From Hoplostethus atlanticus (Eukaryota > Chordata > Actinopteri > Trachichthyiformes > Trachichthyidae): a DNA stretch of 64,000 bases. The DNA lies in the NCBI GenBank assembly GCA_034670405.1, contig JAXDDX010000014.1:6169501-6233500 (forward strand), given 5' to 3'. Each line of letters starts with the position of its first letter. The stretch's first letter is position 1. The notes beneath the pieces were generated by a model. That model worked only from the letters and a program-made list of their open reading frames with translations. It was not told the origin of the DNA and did not search any database. Shown one piece after another: positions 13,567 to 56,230 of the stretch. Made by a program: the position numbers and the translations under genes.

Positions 13567-14170
13567 TGTGTTGTGTGATGATGTGTTGAGTAAGTAAATA
13601 ATATCTATAGGAAACAAAATGCACAGCAACGTTTATCTTGTCATCTTGGGAATTAATTGGTTTTATGCCAATCATGGCTGTTCCTTGAAAATAATGTTGC
13701 AGGGTTATAGGCTAGATTATTAGGATGCATCTCTTCTAGCCCATAAACCCGATTCAAACCAGTGTTTACAAAAATATTCATGGAAATAATATAACATCAA
13801 AATGATCATAGGCCTATATTAACTATGAGTAGACAATAAAAAAAAGATATATAAATAAATAATGTAATTGTAAATGTGTATTTCTAATGTCTGAGCTTTT
13901 GTGATGGGGCGGCCTCTTTAATACACTAATTAGTACATTAAGAAGCTTACATGGTAATTGCAACTAAGTTATGATGCCAGTACATGTAGAAGTATGTGAG
14001 CATATTAAAGGGATAACTATTATATTGATAGCTGCAATGGGCAACGTCGCACTTTGACGGCCTCAAGTGGCAGCTGAAGGTAAGTGATTGAATTTTTTTG
14101 AAGGACTTGATTGACTGAAGGACTTAATTACCCCAAAATCATGTGTGACATAGGTAACTGCACACTCCTC
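13567..14170. other. intergenic spacer, nothing recognised
   Basis: AT-rich DNA upstream of rassf10 without recognisable exons or repeats. Confidence 0.4.
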
Positions 14171-14179
14171 AGATCTAAA

Positions 14180-14800
14180 TTTCCTTTTCTTAGTGGTAGG
14201 GATGGAGATGGTGAAAACATCTTCCCACAACACGTTCAACCATCTCTGGTGAGTCCAGCTTTCTCTCAACAGAGCATCGTCCATATCTGCCCAGATGCTG
14301 CCACACTGTAGTAAACTCTGCTGTTATGAAGCTTATCTGAATATCTTGAAAATATGACATGACCAGATTTTTAATATTTGGAACTTTGAAAGCGTCCCAC
14401 AATAGGTTATGTGGTACAGAGCACAGAGAAGAGAATGCATTAACAACATCCAAAAGTACCACACAGAGGTCTCTTTTCTCCTGCTTGGCAGACTGAATTT
14501 GGTGCCAGATCTTGCCTGTGTTTTCTGAGTAAAAGCCTGGTATTCCAGCTGTTGTATCAATTAACCTAGTCCTTAAGTAACTTGACAACCTCTGTGCCAC
14601 CACATTAAAGAAAATCTTCCCTTAAGGAGGCAAGTATCCTGAAACTGACTAATACAGACAGAATTTTCCTCTTTAGGAATGAAAATCTCTCCTGCTGTAT
14701 AACATGATCTAGGAATGCTTCTTCCATGCTAAAACAGGACAAACAAAAATGTCAATATGTCTGTAGCCAGTAGGGGACCCCATTAGACCCTGATGAAGGC
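14180..14800 (-). mobile_element. decayed non-LTR (LINE) reverse-transcriptase fragment
   Basis: Minus-strand translations across this stretch recall a fish LINE reverse transcriptase. In order they read 'GEIFIPKEENS', 'VVAQRLSSYLRTRLIDT', 'GIPGF', 'IWHQIQSAKQEKRDLCVVLL', 'D.VNAF', 'PHNLLWDAFKVP' and 'SYFQDIQISFITAEFTTVWQ'. The equivalent intact proteins have FIPKE...VVAQRL...GIPGF...DLANAFGS.PH.L. The D-x-x-N-A-F part corresponds to the region around the first catalytic Asp. Frames shift several times and the catalytic YMDD region is missing, so the copy is 5'- and 3'-truncated and dead. Family within the LINEs not assigned. Confidence 0.75.
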
Positions 14801-15615
14801 CTTGTGTACATTACCACATTTTGCACCTCCTCCACTTATATAACATCCACCTGGTGGCCTATCACTCCAGTGTAACATTGTCTTTCTCTGGTTAGAGAAT
14901 CTGATGGTGAGAAAATAATAATCTGATGCTAATAAGTAAAAGCCAATGTTATTCTTCACTTTGTGTTTGAGTTTTCAATGAACTCCTGTAGGTCTTACTA
15001 AAGACATGACACAATGAATAATATATTAACATATAGCCAACTTCTCCACTTGAATCCTGTTGTTTCAAAATGAAAACATCAAGGTCCAACACATTTCTCT
15101 TCAGACAGATCTACATCACATAAAACACAGCAAGCAAGGGAGCAGGCACTCACTGCAGGTGAAATACTCTATATAGACCATGGTAATTTAGAATACTGCA
15201 TGGTCTTCAATCAATCATATAGATTCAGTCAGGGCACTGTGAAAAAGTAATATTTGATTGCCTGATCAATTTATATTGTCAAAAAAGAAACAGCTGGTGT
15301 TAGAGTTACAGTAAGGAAATCTTAATGCAGTTGTTTTTAATTTAGCAATGTCTCCCTCTGGTGCTGGATTCTGTTACTACAGTACTGTGCATTAATTTGA
15401 AGCAGGGGTATGGACAGGCACACTGCGATAAAGCAAGTGAAAGGCTCCATCTACTGTTTATCCGTTGTTTGTGCAGTTAACGATTTTGTTAGTAAGTTTT
15501 AAACGTGTCTTTAAATACTTACTTCATACTATACAGTATCATCAATTTCTCTATAAAACATTGCTGGCTGAGTGGCTAGTCAATAATTACTAATAGTATA
15601 GGAAATGACAACAAA
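14801..15615. other. intergenic spacer between LINE remnant and tead1 3' end
   Basis: No coding similarity or repeat was recognised. AT-rich, with short chance frames only. Confidence 0.4.
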
Positions 15616-15636
15616 AAGGAAACAATATTTTCCAGA

Positions 15637-15642
15637 TTTATT
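15637..15642 (-). promoter_or_regulatory. tead1: candidate distal tead1 polyadenylation signal
   Basis: AATAAA on the minus strand, about 3.4 kb past the stop. Downstream (lower coordinates) the sequence becomes less uniformly AT-rich. Position and motif only. Confidence 0.35.
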
Positions 15643-17445
15643 TAACTTCAATATTGCATACATACAAAGTATCTATAAAGCTACAAAATATCTACTATTA
15701 TCAAGAAGGCATCATAATGTTACGGAGCAAAAACAAGACCATATGCAGAACACATAAACATAGCAGTTTCTTTTCTCTCCCTTGCTCCCACATTTTACTG
15801 TCATCATGGATATGAAAAGATATCACACTTCTGTACCAAGAAAAGCTAAGATATAATTTTGTACAAAGCACCTTTTTACAAAAAAGTCTGCACACAAAAA
15901 CCCAAGTGAGTGTATGATACTATCTGAGCTATGTGAAAGATCACTTTAAAGCCAACATCTGAAAATGGTAATGAAACAAAAAGGTACCAGTACCTACTCT
16001 TAGACAAAATTACAAATAACAAGAGCTAAACTGCTGATATGTTTGTGGCATGATTCCTTGCCTCAGTTGTTATTTTGTATTCAAATAGTCCAGACATTCA
16101 TGCCATCAAAGGCATCGGTCCCGCTGTTTAAGGGTTGAAATGGCATGTCAAAATGTACCAGCAGTGCAGCAGTAACTTCATTACCATCCTATCGGGCTTG
16201 CAATATACAGACAATGTCATCACAAAACCAAGTACAATTGTATACAAGTACAATAAGAAAACAGGAACATTTCACTAAGTAATCAATACATGTGAACAGA
16301 TACACAGGGTAAACATAACAAGAAAAAAAGCCTATTAAAAGTCCACAGTGTCCATAGGACTGTGGCAAAATACTGAATGATTGAGCTTACTTTGTCTGCA
16401 TCCACCAGAGACATTGTCTGCAATTATTTAGAAATTCTTAGATTAAGATACTTTTAGATGAATATAGTTTTGTAAGAAACAGTAAATATATACTTGAGTA
16501 GCTATGGTCTTTATGGTGAAAAGTATTAGCCTCTATAGCCTCGTCCACTAGCGGTTTTTAACGTTTTGAAATGACTTCAGCTCCTTGGATTGGCAACAAA
16601 TCTAACGGTCAGACGCTTTAGACCTGGTTTTGGAAACAGTTTGAAAAGCTGTGGTCTTGAACGAATTTTTTTTATTTATATGTTAGCCATTAGATTACCC
16701 CATGTACACTCCAACACACAGCATTAAAATAATTCCAAACTTAATTTTAGAATTAGTAGATTTAATTTACAGTCTACTTTCAAATCAGTTCTTTATATTT
16801 TAGGAAACAAGTGTGACGTTTTCAATTTAGTAAACAGTGAAAGATTCATATGTGATATTAACTCGTGTTCGTTGCCGGCCTCACTGACAACGTAGCTTTG
16901 TTTGCATTATCAATGGTAACATTATGTGCATTCTGTGAATATGTAGTCACTGGATAGCTGCAAAAAAACAAACCAAAATGTTTCCAAAACCTTTTAAAAC
17001 CCTTTAAAACCTGCAAGTTTTTACGAAGCATACACATCTTGAGCTGCATTTATTATGAGTTGACAGTCTACATGCAGTCAGTGGCAGTACGTCCCAACAG
17101 GTCTTTCAGTCTTTGACCTCAAACAAAGAAATAGGTTTTCTTCAAATACATCAGTTCTGAAAAATCTAATTACATTGTAATAAGAATGAATATATTATTT
17201 ATTTTAGCAATAACCAGCTGTTCCCTGTCATTACAAACCTTCAAAAAGGCAATGTGGTGATTGGTTTCATTTACGTCTCTTTTTTGGTCAAGCAACATTT
17301 AATTCATAATTTCTGTCTTTTTGAAGCTGAATTTTAAACCAAAGGCACTTCCTTGCTACAGTGCAGGACATGACACAAGATTGACTGTATCTCTGTATTT
17401 TTGGTCTTTTACAATAGGAAAGGCAAAGTCTGTTCTCGTATATAG

Positions 17446-17623
17446 TACACTCTTAGAAAAAGGTTGATATTTTATTAACAATTTTTAGGGTTAGAGACTC
17501 AAAAAATAGAACCTGTATTAATCTATGTATTAGACTCTTACAGATGTGGAGAACCCTAGTTGATAACCATTCAATCAACAAACTTAATTCAACAGAAGTG
17601 ATCCCCGTATTTCTAAGAGTGTA
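17446..17623. mobile_element. MITE with 14-bp perfect terminal inverted repeats
   Basis: The element opens with TACACTCTTAGAAA and closes with its exact reverse complement TTTCTAAGAGTGTA, 178 bp in all. There is no coding sequence, and the terminal TA fits a TA target-site duplication. Non-autonomous elements with an 'ACACTCTTAGAAA' end are familiar from fish genomes. The parent transposon is not identified here. It sits inside the tead1 3' UTR. Confidence 0.8.
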
Positions 17624-19025
17624 CCATTTAAAAGTAACTCAGAATTTCTCAGATATGTGGAAATGTTGTACCAAGTTGATTGAGTGATTTGATCTTTTCC
17701 ATCCACAAAAACTGATTTTAGACTCAAAACAAAGTGTGGGTCATGTTACGATATATTCTAAGGCACTGTTCACTTACACTTTGGCAGATTGAATTGTGAA
17801 TTCCTTACACAATGCAAACATATAAAGAGTCTTCCCACAAAGAGATCACAGCTTTAGTGGCATCTTTTGGAGTTCACACAGCTATAACATGTTTAAGGCT
17901 CGGAATTGGTGTAGGCCACAGAAACATGGGGTAGTGTGAACATAAAGGCAGCAACACTCTGGCTTGGACTTCTTACAAATTACACTGCAATACCCAGAGG
18001 GAAAAATATTCTGAGATTGAAAAATGCATCATTGGGGGGAAATGCCACAGCATACTGAACAAGGCCTGCCATCAAGAAGTGATCTATTGATTCATTGAGT
18101 CATGATTATTTAAGTATTGTTCTAAAAACCACAGATCTAAAAGAAAAAGGTTAGCATCACTAAGGCATGTCCAAGAAGGAGAACAGAGTGCTTTGGACAG
18201 GCTGAGTCCAGTCAGAGCAGTTTTACTAGTGCTTTCACGTATCTACAACCTAAATAATTCTCAGTTGTCACAGGAGAAAGACTCATTTACAGCACAGACT
18301 TGTGCAGCAGGTGGTAAGACTTCCTGGATTTATGGAACAGATGCAGGTAAAACTTTGAGTTTGTAGTATTTCCACAGTGCATTAATTCGGTTGTTAGTGT
18401 CTAAGACTTGGAGTGCTTCAACAGGGATAAATATTTTTTTTAGAAACAGCACTAATTTTGTAATAATCATGTCCACTATCACTTGCCTTCAACTAAGTTA
18501 TATTTAGTCTTGTGTTATGATATTTGTGTTTCTTTGGAAAATCTATTGGCTGTGGGTGTATGTTTGTATATCTACAATATGTATGCTCACAAGTTATCAA
18601 CTACTGACATACAAAACACACTCATACATATTACATAGACCACGTCAGGCCATTGGGAAAAGGCCAGCATCGTTTTTTCTTAGTGTACATAACAAAGCAG
18701 AATAAGACAACACTTACCAAATTAATCTCAACCAGCAAATTCTTTATGAGCGGCCACATGTATATCCAACAGAGATTGACTCAACATATCTTAAATGAGA
18801 AATAACTCCTGTATTAAAACATAAAACAACTGTACCGCAATTCACAGCTGCAGTCAAATAACAAACACATACATTAAAACAAAACAAAAAAGAATTTATA
18901 ACAACTGACTTCACCCAATACTATGACCAAAAAGCATTGTAGGTGACTTTCAGGTAGAGGCACTGCCACTTGTTTTGAGGTTGGTAAGTCTATGAAAAGA
19001 GGGGATTGGGGAGGTTCTGGGGCTC

Positions 19026-48851
<29,826 letters not shown>

Positions 48852-48890
48852 TGTGGCGGTTGGGCTCTCCAAGCCGAGGCCTGGAGCAGA

Positions 48891-49267
48891 CTAGGGAGAG
48901 ACCTGGAATTCCCAATAAACAAACACAACCTACCCGTCACTCTCCACAGAAGAACAGCAGAGACATTTGCCTCCAAAAAAACAACACAGAAGACACTGCT
49001 GCTGCTGCCCAATTGACAGCACAATACAGAGGAGACGCAGCCAAACAAGCTGAGACCATCGCCAAGCATGTTGTTGACTTGATTTACCAAGGATGTTATG
49101 GGTTTAAACAATTAAACATTTTCTCTCATGGAGTAAGTTACATTTAGAATTATTCATAGACCAGATAAATGCCTCCTAAAATGGGAAAGGTATCCCACAC
49201 ATGGAAGCTTCATAGAAGCTTAACAGAGTCCACAAAACACTGTACAACTTAAATTAGACTGGTTAAC
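48891..49267. other. upstream of tead1 first coding exon
   Basis: Intron upstream of the first coding exon, as judged from its CTCTCCCTAG acceptor. Nothing coding recognised between the acceptor and the hAT remnant. Confidence 0.5.
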
Positions 49268-51060
49268 ACTAGTTCTCAACCAGTGAGTCACAACCCAAAA
49301 GTGGGTCGCGGAGCCATTAAGAGAGGGTCCACCAGACTTTTATGTAAAAATGTTATATATTCTGGTACAGGAGTTTTAGTTTGAAATGCATCTGTTTGAA
49401 ATGCATTGTTTTTAATTTCACATGTTAAGTCAAATCACACCACATGAAACCATTGTTGCTGATTAAACTGTCATAGCCGATGTCCTTGGCCAGCCACAGT
49501 AGGACGTTTCTTAATTGAAGACAGAATTGATGTCATCCATAAAGAGATGGTATCATTTACAAATGAACACATATGACCCCAAATATATTAAATATGGGTT
49601 TACACTGCAATGTGTTTTGTGCAGCAAAGTTTTGGCAAATGAAAGCATGAAGCTGTCAAAGCTAATGTGCCATTTAGAAATGAAACACTTGAGCCACACA
49701 GAGAAGCCACATTAGTTTTTTTTTAAAAGAAAGCTGCAAGACCTGAAGGCATCACAAAAAACTCCTACAGACTACAAGCACAATTCAAGAACAGGCCCTT
49801 TGTGCGTTTTACCATGTTGCTCACACTATTGGAGAGAGTCTAATCTTACCAGCAGCTGGTGACATGACCAAGAAGTTCCTGGGTGAATCCGCAGCTAATT
49901 GAGGACTAGATCATTACGCAGTGACACCATAAGGAGGCGAATCCATGACATGTCAAATAACATAAAACAGCAGACTACTGCACATCCAAGGAAAATGACT
50001 ATGACAAGCTGCAACTTCAATTTACAGATGTGACTAATCATGCAATTTTACTGGCTAACGTGAGGCATGTGTGTATGAAGACTTTCAGGAGCAGTATATC
50101 TTTAGTGCAGACCTTCACACCACAATAACTGTCAAAGCTATACTCAACACACTGGGTTTATATTTGGTATCATTAGGCATGAGCTGCGATATGTGTGTTG
50201 TGATCACTACAGATGGTGTGGCCTCAATGACTGGAAATAATGGATCATTAGTAGCCATGGACATGGACCCGGCACTTCAAAAGACTTGGAAAGAGGTTAG
50301 TAAGGTGGTTAACTTTGTTAAAAAGAGCCACAAGAATTATTTTCTTTTTGTGAAGATATGGGCAGTGAGTGTCTACATGTGTGCTCTATCATGTGGAGGT
50401 ACAGTGACTTTCGAGGTCTATCATGCTTCTACAAACTTAGGAGAGAAATTGCGGCTTTTCTTTTAGAAAACACAACTTGTCATGCTGTCTGACAGCGATA
50501 CAGCGACATGTGGCTCGAAAGGCTGGCTTATCTTGCAGATGTTTATGAGCATCTTAACACCTTTGAATTTGTCTATGCAAGGGAAGTGACACAACCAGTT
50601 CAAGCAAACAGACAAAATCAAAGGATTTAAGAGAAAACTGTTATTAAGGGCAAATAAATGTGTGCATCGTGAGACTGAATATGTTTCCCAGTGCTTGCCA
50701 CAAGGCACAACAATTGGACACAGCAGGCAGAAATGCATTTAAGAATACGTTGAAGGCACATCTGATGAAACTGCATGACAAATTTTCTAGGGGAACAGGC
50801 ATAATAACCAGTAAATATGGGATCCATTTGGAGTAGAGACTGATAGCATCATGTTACCAAGCCACGACGAATGTGGTGGAGATCTTGTTTGACCTCTCAC
50901 TAAAGAAGAAGTTCTCTGAGGTGAGCTTCCCACAGTTCTGGCGTAGTGTAAGGAGTGAGTATCCTTCCCTTTCCTCTGCAATCAAAATCTCCCATTCAGT
51001 ACAACCTATCTACTAACATATACTGTATTATAGGGTGCGGGTCAGTCAAAACTTTATTTT
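49268..51060 (+). mobile_element. decayed hAT transposon (Charlie/ZBED5-like)
   Basis: The left end 'CTAGTTCTCAACCAGTGAG' plus 'AAAAGTGGGTCGCGGAGCC' is the typical end of hAT-Charlie elements (consensus CAGTGGTTCTCAACC). Inside, 49,515-49,715 codes a BED-like zinc finger start: 'YIKYGFTLQCVLCSKVLANE' then 'SMKLSKLMCHLEMKHL'. Next come pieces like 'KKFLGESAAN', 'RRRIHDMSNNIKQQTTAH' and, at 50,071-50,466, the DDE region ('VVITTDGVASMTGNNGSLVA', 'VVNFVKKSH'). About 50,480-50,660 gives 'LNLSMQGK' and 'DKIKGFKRKLLLRANK'. Frames shift and stops occur, so it is inactive. A clear right terminal repeat was not found and the right edge is approximate. Confidence 0.85.
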
Positions 51061-54000
51061 TATTAACACATTTTTAATAACACGTTCTGTAATAGAGATT
51101 TTTTGGTTTTAACTGTATTCGGAATTTTACCCCTTTAACCCCTTTTTACCATCAATAATTGAGTATATGAAACAAGGCCAACAAGCATCCTGTCACCTTG
51201 TTTTGATGTTCTTGATGAATTTTTCAGGGACTTCGCCAGGGGAAGATTCCTTTTAATGCAGATATGGCATTGAACGTTAGTGTTAGCATCTCATTGAGTT
51301 ACCGACTACTGTGATAAACAAGCTAGTGTTGACTCCAGGATAACGATGCTAATGTTCAATACAACCACCTGAAGGTTGAAAGTTTTTCACAGCGTTTAGT
51401 GAGGCTGTCCTTCTGAGCGGAGTCAATATTACCCTTGATAACATTTGCCCCGATTTATAGAAATCATTAGAGAACTGTTCTGCTCTGTACTAAACAGTTG
51501 GCTATGATTTGTCATTTGATGTTTTTATTTTGTTGATTTCTGTTTTGACATGGGTGACACGTGTGTTGTGCAACAATGACGGAAAGCACACATACACACA
51601 ACATGCAAACAGCTTTCCACGAACAGCTCTGTTCTCCATACACATTACCATGGTGCTTAAATACAAGTTATACTTCATTAGTCTAACATTTCAGTTCCAC
51701 TTTGACGGAGTTGAAAGAATAGGGTAGTTTGTGCATGACTCAGACAAAAAATGCTTAATTAGCGCCACATTAAAAGATATAAAATGTCATGGGAACTTGT
51801 TTAAGCAACTGTACTTTGTTTGCTGGCAAAGACTTATAACACTATTGCAAAGCTGTCAGTAATGACATCTGGTTAGGCAAAGGATACTGTCATCTGAGAA
51901 GGATTTCTGAAGATGCCTGCTAATTTTCCTGTCATTAAAGCCAGGCAAATACTGTCTTGGTTGTGTTGAGGAACCCCTTTGATGCAAAAATAAGAATGTA
52001 ATTTATTATTTGAGATACTCCTTCACTCAAACTCTCAAGATTAATTAGACATACGTAAACTAGGCTATTAGCTAGGCTTATTATAACTGAATACAATTCA
52101 AAAGCAATACTTTTATCAAACATCGGAATAAGAATATTGTGCACATAATTATGTGCTGTTGCCTCAAACTAAAAATGTCAGTGGCACTAGTGGATCTCTA
52201 ATCTGGAGCCCTGAAAACATCTATTGTCTTTACCCCTAATTCCCTATTAAATGGATTTTTTTTTTTTATTTCCATAAAAAACTTTTACTAGCACTTCACT
52301 GAGGCTTCTCTCCCTACCTAATCTCTCCCCTCTCCCTCCAGACAACTGCTTCCTCTCTGAGCAAGATTCTATTCAAGCAGCACAAGCGGTTGGGAAGTGG
52401 GAATAGTAGCATATGTTTCTTCTAGCATGTCAGTTCATGAGGGGGAGAGGGGGGATGGGAGCAAGCTGTTGGAAAAAAAACTCCCAGAGAGCAGAGAGAG
52501 CTTTTACTGAATTCCGTTTTTGTGTGCTGACTGCTGACACTGCAGAACTAACTCACAAACTGATGAGGGAGGGGAAAAATTCCCATTTCAACCACTAAAA
52601 GGCTGGGACTCTCTTTCTAGATGTGCTCCCCTCATCCCAACTGAATAATGAAATACACTGGTAATCGCTTCCAGCTTACGCTTTCATAGCAAGATGCAAG
52701 ACGGAGTTCTAAAAAAATATTAGTTTCCACGTCCAAACATCTGAATTTCAGTAGTATTAGTAAAAACTAGTGTTGAAAAACGTGTGCTTTGTCTATATCC
52801 CCCTCCAATCCAAACCAACAAAACATTTTTGGATATGTTTTTTAACAATGTTTTTTTATTTTACTTGAAGTGTTAGCTTTAGTCCAATAAAGGTTCTTTC
52901 AAAACACTTACACATCAAGTCACATACCCAACTACATCAAAAATGGATTTCCCATTGTCCCAGATGTTACACAGGTTGATTTTTAAATGGTGCTGCTATA
53001 GTTCTTCATTAATCTCATTATCTGTCTACAAACCATTTTCTCATATTTCTTCCTATCATGTGTGTTTTTCTATTTTTGTTGCAGGAATGCAAATAGTTGT
53101 TCATAATTATGACAGGTACATCGATTTCCATTCACTCTGGTTATCACTTAATATGACATACCTAGTTAAATCATAACGCCATTTATGAAAATACAATACA
53201 GTATTTACTGTATGTTAAGAGTAGAACCATAAAACCTTAAGAGTTCTTTAGTGACTTTGTGGCCATGAACATCATGCCAGCTTGATTATTGCACACTGAT
53301 GTTTCCCCTTCTCTTTCACAGGTGCGTTCCTCACATGTCACACCAGGAAATGAATACTGTTACGGTGATGCACGCAATAAATTATTGAGCCCTCCACCCC
53401 ACCCTCTGCCCTATCTGACAACAAAAAACACTACTGAGAACTACACTACCACTATTATATAAATACTCTTGCAGAGAAATATTTTGCTTCCAGTGCTATA
53501 TTGGTAAATACAGGAAAATGCAAAAAAGCTTGAATGTTTTCTTTTTAGTTTCAATGTTGGAGAATGAAAGGGAAATAAATGCAAAATGTAGGCAAAGCCA
53601 TAAGGACTGAGCAATTTACATCTGAGAGAGAGCAATGCAACTCCTAATTAAATGTATCTAGTCAAAACCAAAATCTATCTCTTCTGCTTCCTGAACGCAT
53701 AGCTGACGACGCTACTCAGAACATCTGCTGGAGAGGAGTATCGATATATACTTGAAAAGACAGGACAGTGCAAAGGAAAGTGCTCCCATCTTTGCTAGTG
53801 GAAAAATTCTGTACTGTACAGGTTAAAAAGCACTAAAATATTCAGATAGGAACAACAAAGATGCAATACATTTTACTGTCATATATCAGCCCAGGCCTAC
53901 ATAGTTTGATGCAAATTAAAAATAAAGAGTCTGAGGCTAGTGAAGTATTTCTTCCCACTGAAAGGCTTTCGAAAAAGCTCTCGCTGTCTGTGGCCAGTTT

Positions 54001-55880
54001 TAACGAGCTTAACCTTGCACTGTCATTACAATAATGTATTACGACAATGTACATGACTATTAACCTGAACATGAGTTAGAGAACATCTGGAAGGAAAAAA
54101 ATCAATAATCTTGAAGCGGCTAAATCACTGAGCATGTCTCAGATCACTCTGAAACAGATAAACTTGAATGATTTACGTCTACAGTATTTCATGAGCAATA
54201 TTTTCCCAAGAGGGCACTTCTCTAACACCAGATCATCTTCAGGATGCCAATCATTTCTTGCATTATGTAAGTGGAAACGAGATCCGATTAAAGGGAAAAA
54301 TCAATTTAAAAGGATGGTACAGGTAAAGCCACAAACCTCACAACATTGGATAGGATGACCATTTTCCTGTGACAGTTGCCAAATTTATGTATCATCAGAT
54401 AGTTACACAGCAGGCTATGTAATAATGTCTGACATGGAGGTATCAGGGAGTCTAGGGGCTCCCAATCAGGCATTAATAACGTCCCAACTGGGTGAAGTTT
54501 GCATTTGTTTTACACCAGCTTTCCTGGTGGCAGGTTTCCGACCTGCCCACTCTGAATCAGTGGCAAAAACCGGTAAACAACAAAGACAGAATGCCACATG
54601 GTGGAGGAAAAACACTCCACAATTCAACAGCCAATTCAAAGTCCATGTACATTTCCTTATCTTCTGATTTTTTTGATTAGAAGGCCATGCAGATATTCTA
54701 TAGGCATATTGATGTTGCTGTTTTACAGGGGTGCCCAGCATGTAAATTAGGCATGAATTCTCAGATTTAGTCTAAACTATGGTAGAATTACTTAAACTAC
54801 ATTCAGTGAGAGCTCACTGTAAATGATTGTCATGTTTAGGTTTGTTTTGCCGCTGCCACTGGCTTACATATGCATTACATTACAGCACTATACCCTGCCG
54901 GTCATGTGACCGTGAGGGTCCCAGACGCTCTTAAAGGAGTCTGGCGATAGGAATCTCTAGCCAGCCAGCTAGCTAGCTTGTTTGGCGTGGCTGAAAGGAT
55001 CACTCCAGTCATCAGATATCAAGAGCTGTATGCACTTGCACTTATTCCCCGCTAGAAAAACCCAATTTCAGACATACAGGATGCGGTCACTTATACCACC
55101 TGGCATAACCAGCTAGCTACCACATTGTGTAGTGTTTACATATCCATGTGAATTTGTAATTAGTTTGATTAGTATTGCCATAAACAATTTGGCAACTGAA
55201 AAGCAAAGTCTGCAAAACACATATTTACTGAAAAGTTTCTCTAACAGCATGTGTATTTGTGTGCGTGCTTGCTTTGTGTGATCCAGAGCTCTAGTTGACC
55301 TTTGGAAATATACATTTGGGTCTATAATCGTCAGTCTGATTGACCAATCTCTTGGGATGCTTACACAAGTGTACAGAGTGATTTGCCACAGGTTCGCTAG
55401 TACCTCAAGATACTGTGATACTTTGTTACCTAGTGGTTTTGGTCTGTTTTGGTCATATGATTGTGTATAGAATATGATGATAGGAGTGATGAATGAAGTC
55501 AATAAAATGGGATTGAAGATCAAATAGGATAATGAAGAGAGATGGAATAGTGCACTAAAGATACAAGATGGAAATTCAAAATGTTTGCCTTTAGTCTAGG
55601 TGATATAGCCTTTGATTTGATCCTTCCTGGGTAATTTGGCCTCCGATATCGAACAATGATTTTGGTGTACATTTGAACTTCTTTGTCCAAAGACTGGCCG
55701 AGTGTGCATCTGTTTCCATCTGCGTCTGTCTTTTGGGTAGTGTTTCCCACCCCAAGTATGATGGAAATCAAATATTGCTGCTATGTTAATAAAGCAATTT
55801 GCTATCACTGCATCATCACTTCTATCTTTCCTTCATCTGGATAGCAACAACTAGCTTATTACACTTTAGAAATAGAAATT
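51061..55880. other. non-coding DNA upstream of tead1
   Basis: No exon, RNA gene or clear repeat was recognised. It probably belongs to a 5' intron of tead1, because the first coding exon begins at an acceptor and its upstream non-coding exon was not found. Frames are short and of chance composition. Confidence 0.45.
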
Positions 55881-55882
55881 TG

Positions 55883-55921
55883 TTGCAACACGTGGCACAA
55901 AGTTTGTGCCACGTGTTGCAA
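55883..55921. repeat. 39-bp perfect inverted repeat with two CACGTG E-boxes
   Basis: Arms TTGCAACACGTGGCACAAA (55,883-55,901) and its exact reverse complement (55,903-55,921) are separated by a single G. Each arm holds one CACGTG, 21 bp apart start to start. The flanking sequence does not continue the palindrome. As RNA it would form an almost loop-less hairpin. It could be a tandem E-box site for bHLH factors, or the centre of a palindromic mobile element. Confidence 0.95.
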
Positions 55922-56230
55922 TACATTTACAACACATTCATAAAGAAATACTCAGGAAACGTTAAAACTTACATATGGCTTAAAAACCCTTATACATGTT
56001 TGTACATGATGAATATGTTCAACTTTAGCTTAATGGCTGCAAAAACCTGTTTAACAGATGTTTAAAGAATGTGCTAACAATTCATTTATAATACATGAGT
56101 AAAACATGGGCACAGTCTAGTGCAACAATTTAACACTCATGAATAATCTATGATTGATTTAAGCATTACTTGCTAATGATCAACACATAATTTATACATT
56201 ATTAGTAGAAATAATGAATACATTTATGGG
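55922..56230. repeat. possible interspersed repeat, AT-rich
   Basis: Stretches such as 'AACAATTCATTTATAATACA' and 'TGCTAATGATCAACACATAA' recall a repeated AT-rich element seen in several fish genomes. No terminal repeats were identified, so the call is tentative. Confidence 0.3.

Larger units (their letters stand above)
15620..19025 (-). other. tead1: probable long tead1 3' UTR
   Basis: Directly downstream of the tead1 stop codon lies about 3.4 kb of AT-rich DNA with no coding potential and several minus-strand AATAAA hexamers. The most distal one I mark is at 15,637-15,642; others lie near 16.67, 17.2 and 17.47 kb. TEAD1 transcripts in vertebrates have long 3' UTRs. The true end is not determined, and shorter forms through the internal hexamers are possible. 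Confidence 0.5.

Noticed and set aside
48852-48872. An upstream TTG-initiated extension of tead1
   Set aside because: TTG is not a usual vertebrate start, and the AUU downstream matches the documented TEF-1 initiator.
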